From NCBI GenBank assembly GCA_019779905.1, contig JABAKE010000003.1:186001-250000 (forward strand): 64,000 bases of DNA, in the 5' to 3' direction. Of the stretch, positions 26,121-33,656 are shown one piece after another. Positions within the stretch are counted from its first letter, which is position 1; every line of letters begins with the position of its first letter. Made by a program: the position numbers and the translations under genes. The notes below the pieces were generated by a model. The model was not told where the DNA came from, ran no database searches, and saw nothing but the letters and a program-made list of their open reading frames with translations. The DNA is from Modestobacter lapidis. GTDB lineage: Bacteria; Actinomycetota; Actinomycetes; Mycobacteriales; Geodermatophilaceae.

Positions 26121-27011
26121 ATGCGCGGCGTGTCCGCCCCTGCTCCCCGCGATGCCCGTTCCTCCGACGTCGGCCGTCTCGTCGTCCGGTGCCCCGACCG
26201 GCCCGGGATCGTGGCGGCGCTCAGCGGGCTGATGGCCGATGCCGGGGCGAACATCATCGACTCGCAGCAGCACTCCTCCGATCCCTCGGGCGGCACGTTC
26301 ACGCTGCGGCTGGAGTTCTTCCTCGCCGGGCTGACCGCCCGCCGTCCCGACCTGGAGGCGGCCCTCGCGGAGCTGGCGGGGGAGTTCTCGCTCACCTGGC
26401 GGCTGACCGAGGCGGCGTACCGGCCGCGGCTGGCGGTCTTCGTGTCCAGGGCCGACCACGTGCTGCAGGAACTGCTGTACCGGGTCGACGCCGGTGACCT
26501 GCGGGCCGAGATCGCCGTCATCGTCTCCAACCATCCCGACCTCGAACCGGTGGCCCGGGCGCACGGCGTTCCCTTCCACCACGTCCCGGTGACCCCGCAG
26601 ACCAAGGCGGCGGCCGAGGCGCGTGCCCTGGAGCTGATCGGGGACGTCGACCTGGTCGTGCTGGCCCGCTACATGCAGATCGTCTCGGCGGACTTCTGCA
26701 GCCGGTTCCCCGAGCGGCTGATCAACATCCACCACAGCTTCCTGCCTGCGTTCGTCGGCGCGAACCCGTACCAGGCGGCGGCCGACCGCGGCGTGAAGCT
26801 GATCGGGGCCACGGCGCACTACGTGACCCCGGAACTCGACGCCGGCCCGATCATCGAGCAGGAGGTGGCCCGGATCGACCACCGCGCCACCGTCGAGGAC
26901 ATGCGCCGGGTGGGTCGCTACGTCGAGCGGCAGGTGCTAGCCCAGGCGGTCACCTGGCACGTGGAGGACCGGGTCATCGTCGACGGCGCCAAGACCATCG
27001 TCTTCGCTTGA
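26121..27011 (+). CDS. purU: Formyltetrahydrofolate deformylase
   Basis: A 296-residue enzyme that hydrolyses 10-formyltetrahydrofolate to formate and tetrahydrofolate. An N-terminal ACT domain (RLVVRCPDRPGIVAALSGLMADAGANI) is followed by the formyltransferase-like domain: IAVIVSNHPDLEPVARAHGVPFHHVP, VVLARYMQIVSADFCSRFPERLINIHHSFLPAFVGANPY, and GATAHYVTPELDAGPIIEQ, carrying the His and Asp used in catalysis. I give the ATG at 26121; an in-frame GTG at 26130 is as likely, since a CACGAT hexamer lies 7 nt before it. Confidence 0.93.
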   Translation: MRGVSAPAPRDARSSDVGRLVVRCPDRPGIVAALSGLMADAGANIIDSQQHSSDPSGGTFTLRLEFFLAGLTARRPDLEAALAELAGEFSLTWRLTEAAYRPRLAVFVSRADHVLQELLYRVDAGDLRAEIAVIVSNHPDLEPVARAHGVPFHHVPVTPQTKAAAEARALELIGDVDLVVLARYMQIVSADFCSRFPERLINIHHSFLPAFVGANPYQAAADRGVKLIGATAHYVTPELDAGPIIEQEVARIDHRATVEDMRRVGRYVERQVLAQAVTWHVEDRVIVDGAKTIVFA

Positions 27012-27015
27012 AGCG

Positions 27016-27081
27016 AGGCCCCCATGGCCCCCTGCAGGGGCCCGCCGCGAGCTTGCGAGTGGTGGGGGGCAGGGGTCCTTC
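27016..27081. repeat. GC-rich inverted repeat, family copy C
   Basis: Inverted copy of the family: CTGCAGGGGCCCGCCGCGAG in the middle and GGCAGGGGTCCTTC at the right end, directly before the fur operator. It starts a few bases after the purU stop. Confidence 0.75.
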
Positions 27082-27098
27082 TCTTGACCTAGTCAAGA
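27082..27098 (+). promoter_or_regulatory. 17-bp palindrome upstream of fur (probable Fur box)
   Basis: TCTTGAC-CTA-GTCAAGA, 7-bp perfect arms, 22 nt before the fur ATG. TTGACC inside it could be the -35 hexamer, with TTGAGT 17 nt further as -10 and the ATG 8 nt after that. A repressor bound here would block the promoter, which fits autoregulation of fur-catalase operons. Confidence 0.6.
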
Positions 27099-27120
27099 CA
27101 ACGGTGTTGAGTGGGCACCG

Positions 27121-27591
27121 ATGGAGACGACCTGGGAGCACCGGCTGCGGAATGCCGGGCTGCGTGTGACGCGGCCCCGGCTGTCCGTGCTCGACGTGCT
27201 CGCCGGGCACCCGCACGTCGACGCCGACACCATCGCCACCGCGGCCCGTGCCGTGCACCCGTCGATCTCGCCGCAGGCGGTCTACGGGGTGCTGAAGGCG
27301 CTGGTCGGCGGCGGTCTGGCCCGCCGGATCGAGCCGGCCGGTGGGCCGGCGCTGTACGAGCTGCGGGTCGGCGACAACCACCACCACCTGGTGTGCCGGG
27401 AGTGTGGTGCGGTCGCCGACGTCGACTGCGCCGTGGGGGCGGCCCCGTGCCTGACCCCCTCGGCTGCAGCGGGTTTCGTCGTCGACGAGGCCGAGGTCGT
27501 CTTCTGGGGGCTCTGCGCCGACTGCCAGGTCGCGCGCAGGCAGCACGGGTACGGAACAGCAACTGCCATCGGAGAGGGAGTGGGAGCATGA
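27121..27591 (+). CDS. Fur-family regulator of catalase (FurA/CatR-like)
   Basis: A 156-residue Fur-family repressor. The winged helix ([24 protein letters not shown]) precedes the metal-binding dimer domain with [18 protein letters not shown] second CxxC (CADC) near residue 140 suggests a structural zinc site. It shares a 4-nt overlap (ATGA) with the catalase gene and almost certainly represses the operon until peroxide oxidises its metal site; the PerR-like role is inference from context. The palindrome at 27082 is its likely operator. Confidence 0.9.
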   Translation: METTWEHRLRNAGLRVTRPRLSVLDVLAGHPHVDADTIATAARAVHPSISPQAVYGVLKALVGGGLARRIEPAGGPALYELRVGDNHHHLVCRECGAVADVDCAVGAAPCLTPSAAAGFVVDEAEVVFWGLCADCQVARRQHGYGTATAIGEGVGA

Positions 27592-29249
27592 CCGACGTCG
27601 CATCGCAGGCATCCGCCGCCAATGATGACCGTCCGGTCCTGACCAACCGTCAGGGTCACCCGGTCTACGACAACCAGAACCAGCGGACGGTGGGCGCACG
27701 TGGCCCGGCGACCCTGGAGAACTACCAGTTCCTCGAGAAGATCAGCCACTTCGACCGGGAGCGCATCCCGGAGCGGGTCGTGCACGCCCGCGGCGTCACC
27801 GCCTACGGCTACTTCGAGGCCGACGGGACCGTCGGGGACGAGCCGATCAGCAAGTACACCCGCGCGAAGCTCTTCTCGGAGAAGGGCAAGAAGACCGACC
27901 TGGCGATCCGCTTCTCCACCGTTGCCGGCGGCCGGGACTCCTCGGAGATGGCCCGCGACCCGCGCGGCTTCGCGGTGAAGTTCTACACCGAGGACGGCAA
28001 CTGGGACCTCGTCGGCAACAACCTGGGTGTGTTCTTCATCCGGGACGCCATCAAGTTCCCCGACTTCATCCACTCGCAGAAGCCGGACCCGGTGACCTTC
28101 GAGGCGAACGTGGCCGAGCGGGCGTTCGACTTCTTCAGCCAGACCCCCGAGGCCATGCACATGGTCTCCCTGGTGTTCAGCCCCCGCGGCCTGCCGGCCA
28201 CCTACCGGCACATGCAGGGCTTCGGGGTGAACACCTACAAGTGGGTCAACGCCCAGGGCGAGACCCAGCTGGTCAAGTACCACTGGCTGCCCAAGCAGGG
28301 CGTGAAGTCCTACACCGCGGCCGACGGCGCCGCCGTGCAGGCCGGCCAGCTGGGGGCGCACACCAAGGACCTCTACGACGCCATCGAGGCCGGCGACTTC
28401 CCGTCCTGGGACCTGCACGTCCAGCTGATGGACGACCACGACCACCCGGAGCTGGACTTCGACCCGCTCGATGACACCAAGGTCTGGCCGGAGGAGATCT
28501 TCCCGCTCCGCAAGGTCGGCACCATGACGCTGAACCGGATGCCGGAGAACTTCTTCGTCGAGAACGAGCAGATCTCCTTCGGCACCGGCGTGCTCGTCGA
28601 CGGGCTCGACTTCTCCGACGACAAGATGCTGGTCGGCCGGACGTTCTCCTACTCCGACACCCAGCGCTACCGGGTCGGCCCGAACTACCTGCAGCTGCCG
28701 GTGAACTCGGCCAAGAACGCCCGGGTCGCCACCAACCAGCAGGGCGGGCCGATGGCCTACGGGGTGGACGACAACGGGGCGAACCCGCACGTCAACTACG
28801 AGCCGTCGATCACCGGCGGCCTGCGTGAGGGCACGTACCCCACGCACGACGAGCAGGGCCCGGAGATCGTCGGCCGGGTCACCCGCAAGCGGATCCCGCG
28901 CACGAACGACTACCAGCAGGCCGGCGAGCGCTACCTGCTGTCGGAGCAGTGGGAGCGGGACGACCTGGTCGCCAACCTGGTCGGCGCCCTGTCCCAGTGC
29001 CGCCGCGAGATCCAGGAGCGCATGGTCTGGCACTTCTTCCTCTGCGAGGACGAGCTGGGCCAGCGGGTCGGCGAGGGGCTCGGCATCACCGCGGACGACG
29101 TCCGTGGCCTGCCGCCGCTGCAGAGCCAGACCCTGTCCGAGGCGGAGCAGCAGCGCGCTGCCAACCTCGGCAAGAACGGTCGGCGTGACGTCACCGGCCT
29201 GGCGATGACGCACTGCGTGCCCAACGAGCACGTCGCCGTCGCCGGCTGA
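27588..29249 (+). CDS. katA: Monofunctional heme catalase
   Basis: A 553-residue clade-3-type catalase that splits hydrogen peroxide. The active-site His lies in [11 protein letters not shown], the distal pocket in [18 protein letters not shown], and the heme-ligand Tyr in [17 protein letters not shown]. Length and ending are normal for the family. The N-terminus has no signal peptide, so the enzyme is cytoplasmic. GAGAGGGAG lies before the ATG at 27588. A hairpin terminator follows the stop, and it is cotranscribed with the Fur-family gene. Confidence 0.95.
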   Translation: MTDVASQASAANDDRPVLTNRQGHPVYDNQNQRTVGARGPATLENYQFLEKISHFDRERIPERVVHARGVTAYGYFEADGTVGDEPISKYTRAKLFSEKGKKTDLAIRFSTVAGGRDSSEMARDPRGFAVKFYTEDGNWDLVGNNLGVFFIRDAIKFPDFIHSQKPDPVTFEANVAERAFDFFSQTPEAMHMVSLVFSPRGLPATYRHMQGFGVNTYKWVNAQGETQLVKYHWLPKQGVKSYTAADGAAVQAGQLGAHTKDLYDAIEAGDFPSWDLHVQLMDDHDHPELDFDPLDDTKVWPEEIFPLRKVGTMTLNRMPENFFVENEQISFGTGVLVDGLDFSDDKMLVGRTFSYSDTQRYRVGPNYLQLPVNSAKNARVATNQQGGPMAYGVDDNGANPHVNYEPSITGGLREGTYPTHDEQGPEIVGRVTRKRIPRTNDYQQAGERYLLSEQWERDDLVANLVGALSQCRREIQERMVWHFFLCEDELGQRVGEGLGITADDVRGLPPLQSQTLSEAEQQRAANLGKNGRRDVTGLAMTHCVPNEHVAVAG

Positions 29250-29267
29250 CGACCACTGCACGCACCT

Positions 29268-29301
29268 GAGGGCGGTCACCGAGCGATCGGTGGCCGCCCT
29301 C
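29268..29301. terminator. Catalase terminator hairpin
   Basis: GAGGGCGGTCACCGA and TCGGTGGCCGCCCTC pair with a single mismatch around a 4-nt loop, 19 nt after the katA stop. Confidence 0.8.
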
Positions 29302-29344
29302 GGGCGTGCTGTGCACGAGTCGTCACCGTGTTCGGGTGGACCCT

Positions 29345-29406
29345 CCGGCCCCGCTGCAGGGGCCCGCCGCGAGCGTGCGAGCGGTGGGGGGCAGCGGGGT
29401 CCTTCC
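29345..29406. repeat. GC-rich inverted repeat, family copy D
   Basis: GGCCCCGCTGC at the left and GCAGCGGGGTCC at the right pair over 11-12 bp, with CTGCAGGGGCCCGCCGCGAG between. It ends exactly at the stop codon of the minus-strand PAC2 gene and faces katA. Confidence 0.78.
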
Positions 29407-30354
29407 TCAGTCGGGCCGGCGGTCCTGCTCGGCCAGGAACTGCTCGATCTGGGCACCGATCTCCTCGCCGCTGGGCATCTCGCCCAGCGAGCCGAGCAGG
29501 CCGGTGGATTCCCGGGCGGAGGTGAACGAGTCGTACTGCTCCTCGAGGGCGGCCACGACGGCGGTGTTATCGGTGGAACGGCCGATCTGCTCGTCGATCT
29601 CGGTGCGGTTGGCCTCGGCGGCCTCGCGCATCGTCTCGGTCGGGACGTGCAGGCCGGTCAGCCGTTCGAGGTGCTCGAGCAGGGTGAGCGAGGCGGCCGG
29701 GTAGGTGGCCGAGGCGAGGTAGTGCGGCACGTGCGCGGCGATGCCCAGCGCGTCGACGCCGGCCTCGCCCAGGCGCAGCTCGAGCAGCGCCCCGGCACTG
29801 CCGGGAATCCGCATCTCGCCCCAGTAGACGGGGTAGGACTCGATCAGCTGGCGGCGGGACGCGTGCGCGGTGACGGTGACCGGCCGGGTGTGCGGCACCG
29901 GCATCGGGATGGCCTGCAGGCCGACCACGGAGGTGACACCGAAGCGGTCGACCAGCTGCCGCACCGCGGCGGTGAACCGCTCCCAGGCGAAGTCGGGCTC
30001 GGCGCCGTGCAGGAGCAGGAACGGCGTGCCGGCGTCGTCCTCGACGGCGTAGAGGTTGATCTCGGGCGAGGTGATCGACTCGTACCGGTCACCGCTGAAG
30101 ACCATCCGCGGCCGGTGGCCGCGGTAGTCCACCAGCGCGTCGACGTCGAACCGGGCGACGAGCTGGTGCGGAAGGCCGGCCAGCAGGTGCGACCCGGCCA
30201 GCGCGCCGGCGTGCGCCGCGTCGAACTCGCCGGCCAGGTCGTGCACGAGCACCAGCCCGGCACGGTCGTCGGCCGCGCGCACCGCTGCCGCACGGGCGAG
30301 CAGCGGCTCGGCGTCGGGGAGCACCTCGACGAGGTCCTCCGGTAGCTGGCGCAC
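29407..30354 (-). CDS. PAC2 family protein
   Basis: A 315-residue PAC2 (proteasome-assembly-chaperone-like) protein. Family features are GLVLVHDLAGEFDAAHAGALAGSHLL, DYRGHRPRMVFSGDRY, LLLHGAEPDFAWERFTAAVRQLVDRFGV, and GIAAHVPHYLASATYPAASLTLLEHL. PAC2 proteins are widespread in actinobacteria, which have proteasomes, but a role in their assembly is not shown. GTG start at 30354 with AGGAGG upstream. Its stop abuts the repeat copy D. Confidence 0.88.
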   Translation of the reverse strand: MRQLPEDLVEVLPDAEPLLARAAAVRAADDRAGLVLVHDLAGEFDAAHAGALAGSHLLAGLPHQLVARFDVDALVDYRGHRPRMVFSGDRYESITSPEINLYAVEDDAGTPFLLLHGAEPDFAWERFTAAVRQLVDRFGVTSVVGLQAIPMPVPHTRPVTVTAHASRRQLIESYPVYWGEMRIPGSAGALLELRLGEAGVDALGIAAHVPHYLASATYPAASLTLLEHLERLTGLHVPTETMREAAEANRTEIDEQIGRSTDNTAVVAALEEQYDSFTSARESTGLLGSLGEMPSGEEIGAQIEQFLAEQDRRPD

Positions 30355-30390
30355 GGGACGTCCTCCTGCTGTTCGAACCGACCTGCCTGT

Positions 30391-31866
30391 CTACTGGCGG
30401 TGAAGCCGCAGGCGGCGGCGGGCATTCCCGAGGGTGCGGGAAACCGGGCTCCCCGGGCCGGGAGCCGCGGTGGAGCTGTCGGGATCGTCCTCGCGCTCGG
30501 CGTCGCGGGTCTCGGCCACCGGCTCGTCGGCGACCTGGGAGCGGACCAGCTGCGAGCCCGTGGCGTCACCGGTGAGCTCCTGCCGGGTGCCGTCCGCGGC
30601 GACCTCGGGGGCCAGCCCGTCGAGCTGGTCGCGGCCGTAGCGGTAGGCGACGGCGATCAGCGCCGTGACCGGGACGGCGAGGAAGGCGCCGATGATGCCG
30701 GCCAGGCTGCTCCCGGCGGTGACCGCGAGGATCACCACCGCGGCGTGCAGGTTCAGCCCGCGGCCCTGGATGATCGGCTGCAGGACGTTGCCTTCGAGCT
30801 GCTGGACCAGCAGGACGATGCCGAGCACGATCAGCGCGGTGGTGAAGCCCTGGTCGACCAGGGCGATGAGGACGGCGAAGGCGCCGGCCACGAAGGCGCC
30901 GATGATCGGGATGAACGCGCCGAAGAAGGTCAGCACCGCCAGCGGCAGCACCAGCGGCACACCCAGGATCAGCAGGCCCAGGCCGATGAAGAAGGCGTCG
31001 ACGAAGCCGACCAGGGCCTGCTGCCGGATGAACTCCGACAGCGTCTTCCACGCCTTGGTCGACAGGGCTGCGACGTGCGGTGCCGCCCGGGGACCGGTCT
31101 GCGCGGCCAGCCAGGGAGTCCAGCGGGGGCCGTCCTTGAGGAAGAAGAACGTCAGCACCAGGGCCAGCACCAGATTGATCAGGAGGGTGCCGATCGTGGT
31201 CGCCGTCGTGACGGCGTAGCCGGCGATGTTCTGCGCGTTGCTCTGCACCGAGTTGATGACCGAGTCGACCGCGTTGCCGATCTGCTCGTCACCGAGGTTG
31301 AGCGGTGGCCCGGCGATCCACTCCTGGACCTGCTGCAGGCCGGCGGCGAACCCGTTGGCGAGGTCCTCCACCTGGCCGACCACCTGGGGTGCGATCACCG
31401 CGACGATCCCGCCGACGGCGCCCAGGAAGACCAGCAGCGTGACGATGGAAGCCAGTGCCGGTGGCCAGCCGTGCTTGCGGAGGAACCGGGTCGCCGGCCA
31501 CAGCACCGTGCTGAACAACAGGCCCAGGACGACGGGGAGCAGGATGACCCAGAGCTTGCCGAGCACGTAGCCGATGACGATGAGGGCGGCGCTGATCAGC
31601 AGCAGTTGGGCGGCGGCGATCGCGACGTGCCGGGTGGCGGCCTGCATCCGCTGCGCCCGGTCCGGACCGGGCGCCGGGGCCCTCGTGCTGGCCGCGTTCC
31701 CGGCCGCGTCCCCGGTCGTCACGGCGGTCATCGTGCCGGTCGTGGTGCCGGCCGTCGTGTCATCCGGGACGGTGTCGCCGGAGGTGTTGCCGACACGAGT
31801 GGTGGCGGATGCGCCGGTGCTGCCGCTGGGGCGGTCGGAGGAGGTGTCGCCGGGCGTCTCGGGCAT
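30391..31866 (-). CDS. AI-2E family transporter (TqsA/PerM-like)
   Basis: A 491-residue membrane protein of the AI-2E/UPF0118 family. After about 65 hydrophilic residues rich in Thr and Gly come eight likely helices: a pair (LLLISAALIVIGYVLG, LLPVVLGLLF), a long periplasm-exposed stretch with NGFAAGLQQVQEWI, then LVLALVLTFFFLKDGP and a C-terminal cluster ending PVTALIAVAYRYG. The last 60 residues are acidic and variable. Members export varied substrates, including in some cases the AI-2 signal or Na+/H+ exchange; the substrate here is open. The start could be this ATG (MPETPGD) or one 18 nt upstream. Confidence 0.87.
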   Translation of the reverse strand: MPETPGDTSSDRPSGSTGASATTRVGNTSGDTVPDDTTAGTTTGTMTAVTTGDAAGNAASTRAPAPGPDRAQRMQAATRHVAIAAAQLLLISAALIVIGYVLGKLWVILLPVVLGLLFSTVLWPATRFLRKHGWPPALASIVTLLVFLGAVGGIVAVIAPQVVGQVEDLANGFAAGLQQVQEWIAGPPLNLGDEQIGNAVDSVINSVQSNAQNIAGYAVTTATTIGTLLINLVLALVLTFFFLKDGPRWTPWLAAQTGPRAAPHVAALSTKAWKTLSEFIRQQALVGFVDAFFIGLGLLILGVPLVLPLAVLTFFGAFIPIIGAFVAGAFAVLIALVDQGFTTALIVLGIVLLVQQLEGNVLQPIIQGRGLNLHAAVVILAVTAGSSLAGIIGAFLAVPVTALIAVAYRYGRDQLDGLAPEVAADGTRQELTGDATGSQLVRSQVADEPVAETRDAEREDDPDSSTAAPGPGSPVSRTLGNARRRLRLHRQ

Positions 31867-31894
31867 GCGGTGATCCCAGCACATCGCGGCCCCG

Positions 31895-31923
31895 GTGACC
31901 TGCCGGCCGCGCGGCCGTAGGTT
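31895..31923 (+). promoter_or_regulatory. Promoter of the F420-type oxidoreductase gene
   Basis: GTGACC (31895-31900), 17 nt, TAGGTT (31918-31923), then 7 nt to the ATG at 31931: a leaderless arrangement. Confidence 0.6.
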
Positions 31924-31930
31924 GCTGGGC

Positions 31931-32395
31931 ATGCCGAAGACCGCCACCGCCGACCGGGTCGACCGCGACGAACTCCTCGCCTTCCTGCGCAGGCGGCACC
32001 GTGCGGTGCTGATGACCCGCCGGCGCGACGGCAGCCCGCAGCTCTCCCCGGTGACCTGCGGGCTGGACGCCGGAGGACGGGTGGTGGTGTCCACCTACCC
32101 GCAGCGCGCCAAGGTGGCCAACGCCCGCCGCGACCCCGCGGTGTCGCTCTGCGTCCTGTCCGATGAGTGGGACGGGCCGTGGGTGCAGCTCGACGGCACT
32201 GCGGAGGTGCTCGACCTGCCCGAGGCGCTGGAGCCGCTGGTGGAGTACTTCCGGTCGATCAGCGGTGAGCACCCCGACTGGGACGAGTACCGGGCGGCGA
32301 TGTGGCAGCAGGGCAAGTCCCTGCTGCGGGTGACCGTGCAGCGCTGGGGGCCCGTGGCGACCGGGGGCTTTCCGTCCGAGTTGAGCAAGGGCTGA
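31931..32395 (+). CDS. PPOX-class F420-dependent oxidoreductase
   Basis: A 154-residue split-barrel flavin-type protein of the PPOX/Rv1155 group (TIGR03618). Core features are DELLAFLRRRHRAVLMTRRRDGSPQLSPVTCGLD, VVVSTYPQRAKVANARRDPAVSLCVL, and WVQLDGTAEVLDLPEALEPLVEYF. Members bind F420 or FMN and reduce assorted ketones and quinones; the substrate is unknown. The ATG at 31931 is supported by the -10 hexamer 7 nt upstream and lack of a ribosome binding site. Divergent from the AI-2E transporter. Confidence 0.88.
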   Translation: MPKTATADRVDRDELLAFLRRRHRAVLMTRRRDGSPQLSPVTCGLDAGGRVVVSTYPQRAKVANARRDPAVSLCVLSDEWDGPWVQLDGTAEVLDLPEALEPLVEYFRSISGEHPDWDEYRAAMWQQGKSLLRVTVQRWGPVATGGFPSELSKG

Positions 32396-32411
32396 CGCTT
32401 GCGGGCGGCAA

Positions 32412-32431
32412 GGCAAGGTGCTTCACTTGCC
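32412..32431 (+). promoter_or_regulatory. Inverted repeat before the SatD-like gene (possible operator)
   Basis: GGCAAG (32412-32417) and CTTGCC (32426-32431) are 6-bp perfect arms 8 nt apart, directly before the GTG at 32434. A helix-turn-helix is encoded in the same gene, so self-repression is possible. Confidence 0.45.
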
Positions 32432-32433
32432 GG

Positions 32434-33018
32434 GTGCCCTTCGTGCTGACCGTCGACCAGCGGGCGAGCCGTCGCAATCCCGACCGGGTCGCCGGCACGC
32501 TGAGCACCCTGGCGGACGTCCCGACGCTGCTGCGCTTCGAGCGCACGGCCGGTGACGAGTTCCAGGGTGTGCTCGACGACCCGGCCGTCGTCGTCGCGGT
32601 GGTGCTCGACCTGGTGCGGGCCGGCGGCTGGAGCATCGGAGTGGGGGCCGGGCCGATGCAGACGCCGCTGCCGGCAAGCACCCGGGCCGGCGCGGGCGCG
32701 GCGTTCGTGGCCGCCCGCGCCGCGGTCGAGGCGGCCAAGCGCCGCCCGGCCCGGGTGGCCGTCCGCGGTGCGGCGCCCACGGCGGCCGGCGACGCCCAGG
32801 CCGCGCTGACCGCGCTGGCGGTGCTGGTCCAGCGGCGCAGCGAGCAGGCCTGGGAGGCGATCGCGCTGGTGGAGGCCGGGCGCACCCAGGCCGAGGCCGC
32901 CGCCGAGCTCGGCGTCACGCGGCAGGCGGTGGGCCAGCGCCTGGCGGCGGGGCTGTGGGAGGTCGAGCGCGACCTGCGGCCCGCCACGGCGCGATTGCTG
33001 GCCCGGGTGCTGGGATGA
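32434..33018 (+). CDS. SatD-family protein with C-terminal helix-turn-helix
   Basis: A 194-residue protein resembling the SatD family. The N-terminus VLTVDQRASRRNPDRV matches the family opening (TGDIVGSR-like), and RTAGDEFQGVLDD holds the conserved GDEFQ. The C-terminal helix-turn-helix is GRTQAEAAAELGVTRQAVGQRLAAGL at about residues 148-173. Function is unknown for the family, though it is often paired with a DUF3307 membrane protein, as here: the next gene overlaps by 4 nt (ATGA). Start at the GTG at 32434. Confidence 0.75.
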   Translation: MPFVLTVDQRASRRNPDRVAGTLSTLADVPTLLRFERTAGDEFQGVLDDPAVVVAVVLDLVRAGGWSIGVGAGPMQTPLPASTRAGAGAAFVAARAAVEAAKRRPARVAVRGAAPTAAGDAQAALTALAVLVQRRSEQAWEAIALVEAGRTQAEAAAELGVTRQAVGQRLAAGLWEVERDLRPATARLLARVLG

Positions 33019-33536
33019 CCGTCGCCGCGGTGCTGGTGCTGGCCGTCGTCGCGCTCGCCGGGGCCGGGCTGGCGCTGCGCCCGGAGCGGGTGCGCCCCTC
33101 GACCGGCGCGGCGGTGCTGGCCGCCGGGCTCGGGGTGGCCGCGGCGCTGGCCTGGCGTGCAGGGCAGCCGTCGGACGGCCTCGTCGCAGCCGGGCTCGTC
33201 GCTGCGGTCCTCGCGGCCACCTCCGGGGGCGGCCCGGTGGCCACCGCGGTGCTGCGGGCCGCGGATCCGTCCGGCGCCGGGGCGAGCGGCGGGCCGGCCG
33301 ATCCCCAGGTGTTGCGGGGTGGGGCCTGGATCGGGCTGCTCGAGCGCATCGCGATCGCGGTCACGCTGCTCCGCGGGTTCCCCGAAGGGCTCGCCGTCGT
33401 CCTCGCGGTCAAGGGGCTGGGCCGGTATGCCGAGCTGCGTGCGCCAACCGCCGCCGAGCGGTTCATCATCGGCACCCTGGCCAGCGCGCTGTGGGCCGCC
33501 GGCTGCGTGGGCGTTGCCGCACTGCTGCGCAGTTGA
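33015..33536 (+). CDS. DUF3307-like membrane protein, partner of the SatD-like gene
   Basis: A 173-residue protein with four or five hydrophobic helices (MTVAAVLVLAVVALAGAGL, STGAAVLAAGLGVAAALAW, GLVAAGLVAAVLAATSG, and two near the C-terminus). The motif GGAWIGLLERIAIAVTLL, then VKGLGRYAELRAPTAAERFIIGTLAS resembles the C-terminal part of DUF3307 (GRxIGxLER and KxLxRxxEL, AExxxIGTxxS). Function unknown. The ATG overlaps the previous stop by 4 nt, so it is translated with the SatD-like protein. A repeat of the hairpin family follows. Confidence 0.72.
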   Translation: MTVAAVLVLAVVALAGAGLALRPERVRPSTGAAVLAAGLGVAAALAWRAGQPSDGLVAAGLVAAVLAATSGGGPVATAVLRAADPSGAGASGGPADPQVLRGGAWIGLLERIAIAVTLLRGFPEGLAVVLAVKGLGRYAELRAPTAAERFIIGTLASALWAAGCVGVAALLRS

Positions 33537-33596
33537 CACCTGCGGTGCCCGAGGGGCCAGGACTCGGCTTCGCCGTTCGGCCCCCCTTGCTCCGTC

Positions 33597-33656
33597 GGCC
33601 CCTCTGCAGGGCCCCGCGCCGAGCTCGCGAGGCGTGGGGGGCAGCGGGGTCCTTCT
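33597..33656. repeat. GC-rich inverted repeat, family copy E
   Basis: Holds CTGCAGGGCCCCGCGCCGAG and ends GGCAGCGGGGTCCTTCT, directly at the stop codon of the minus-strand HTH-MurA gene, between converging genes. Confidence 0.78.
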
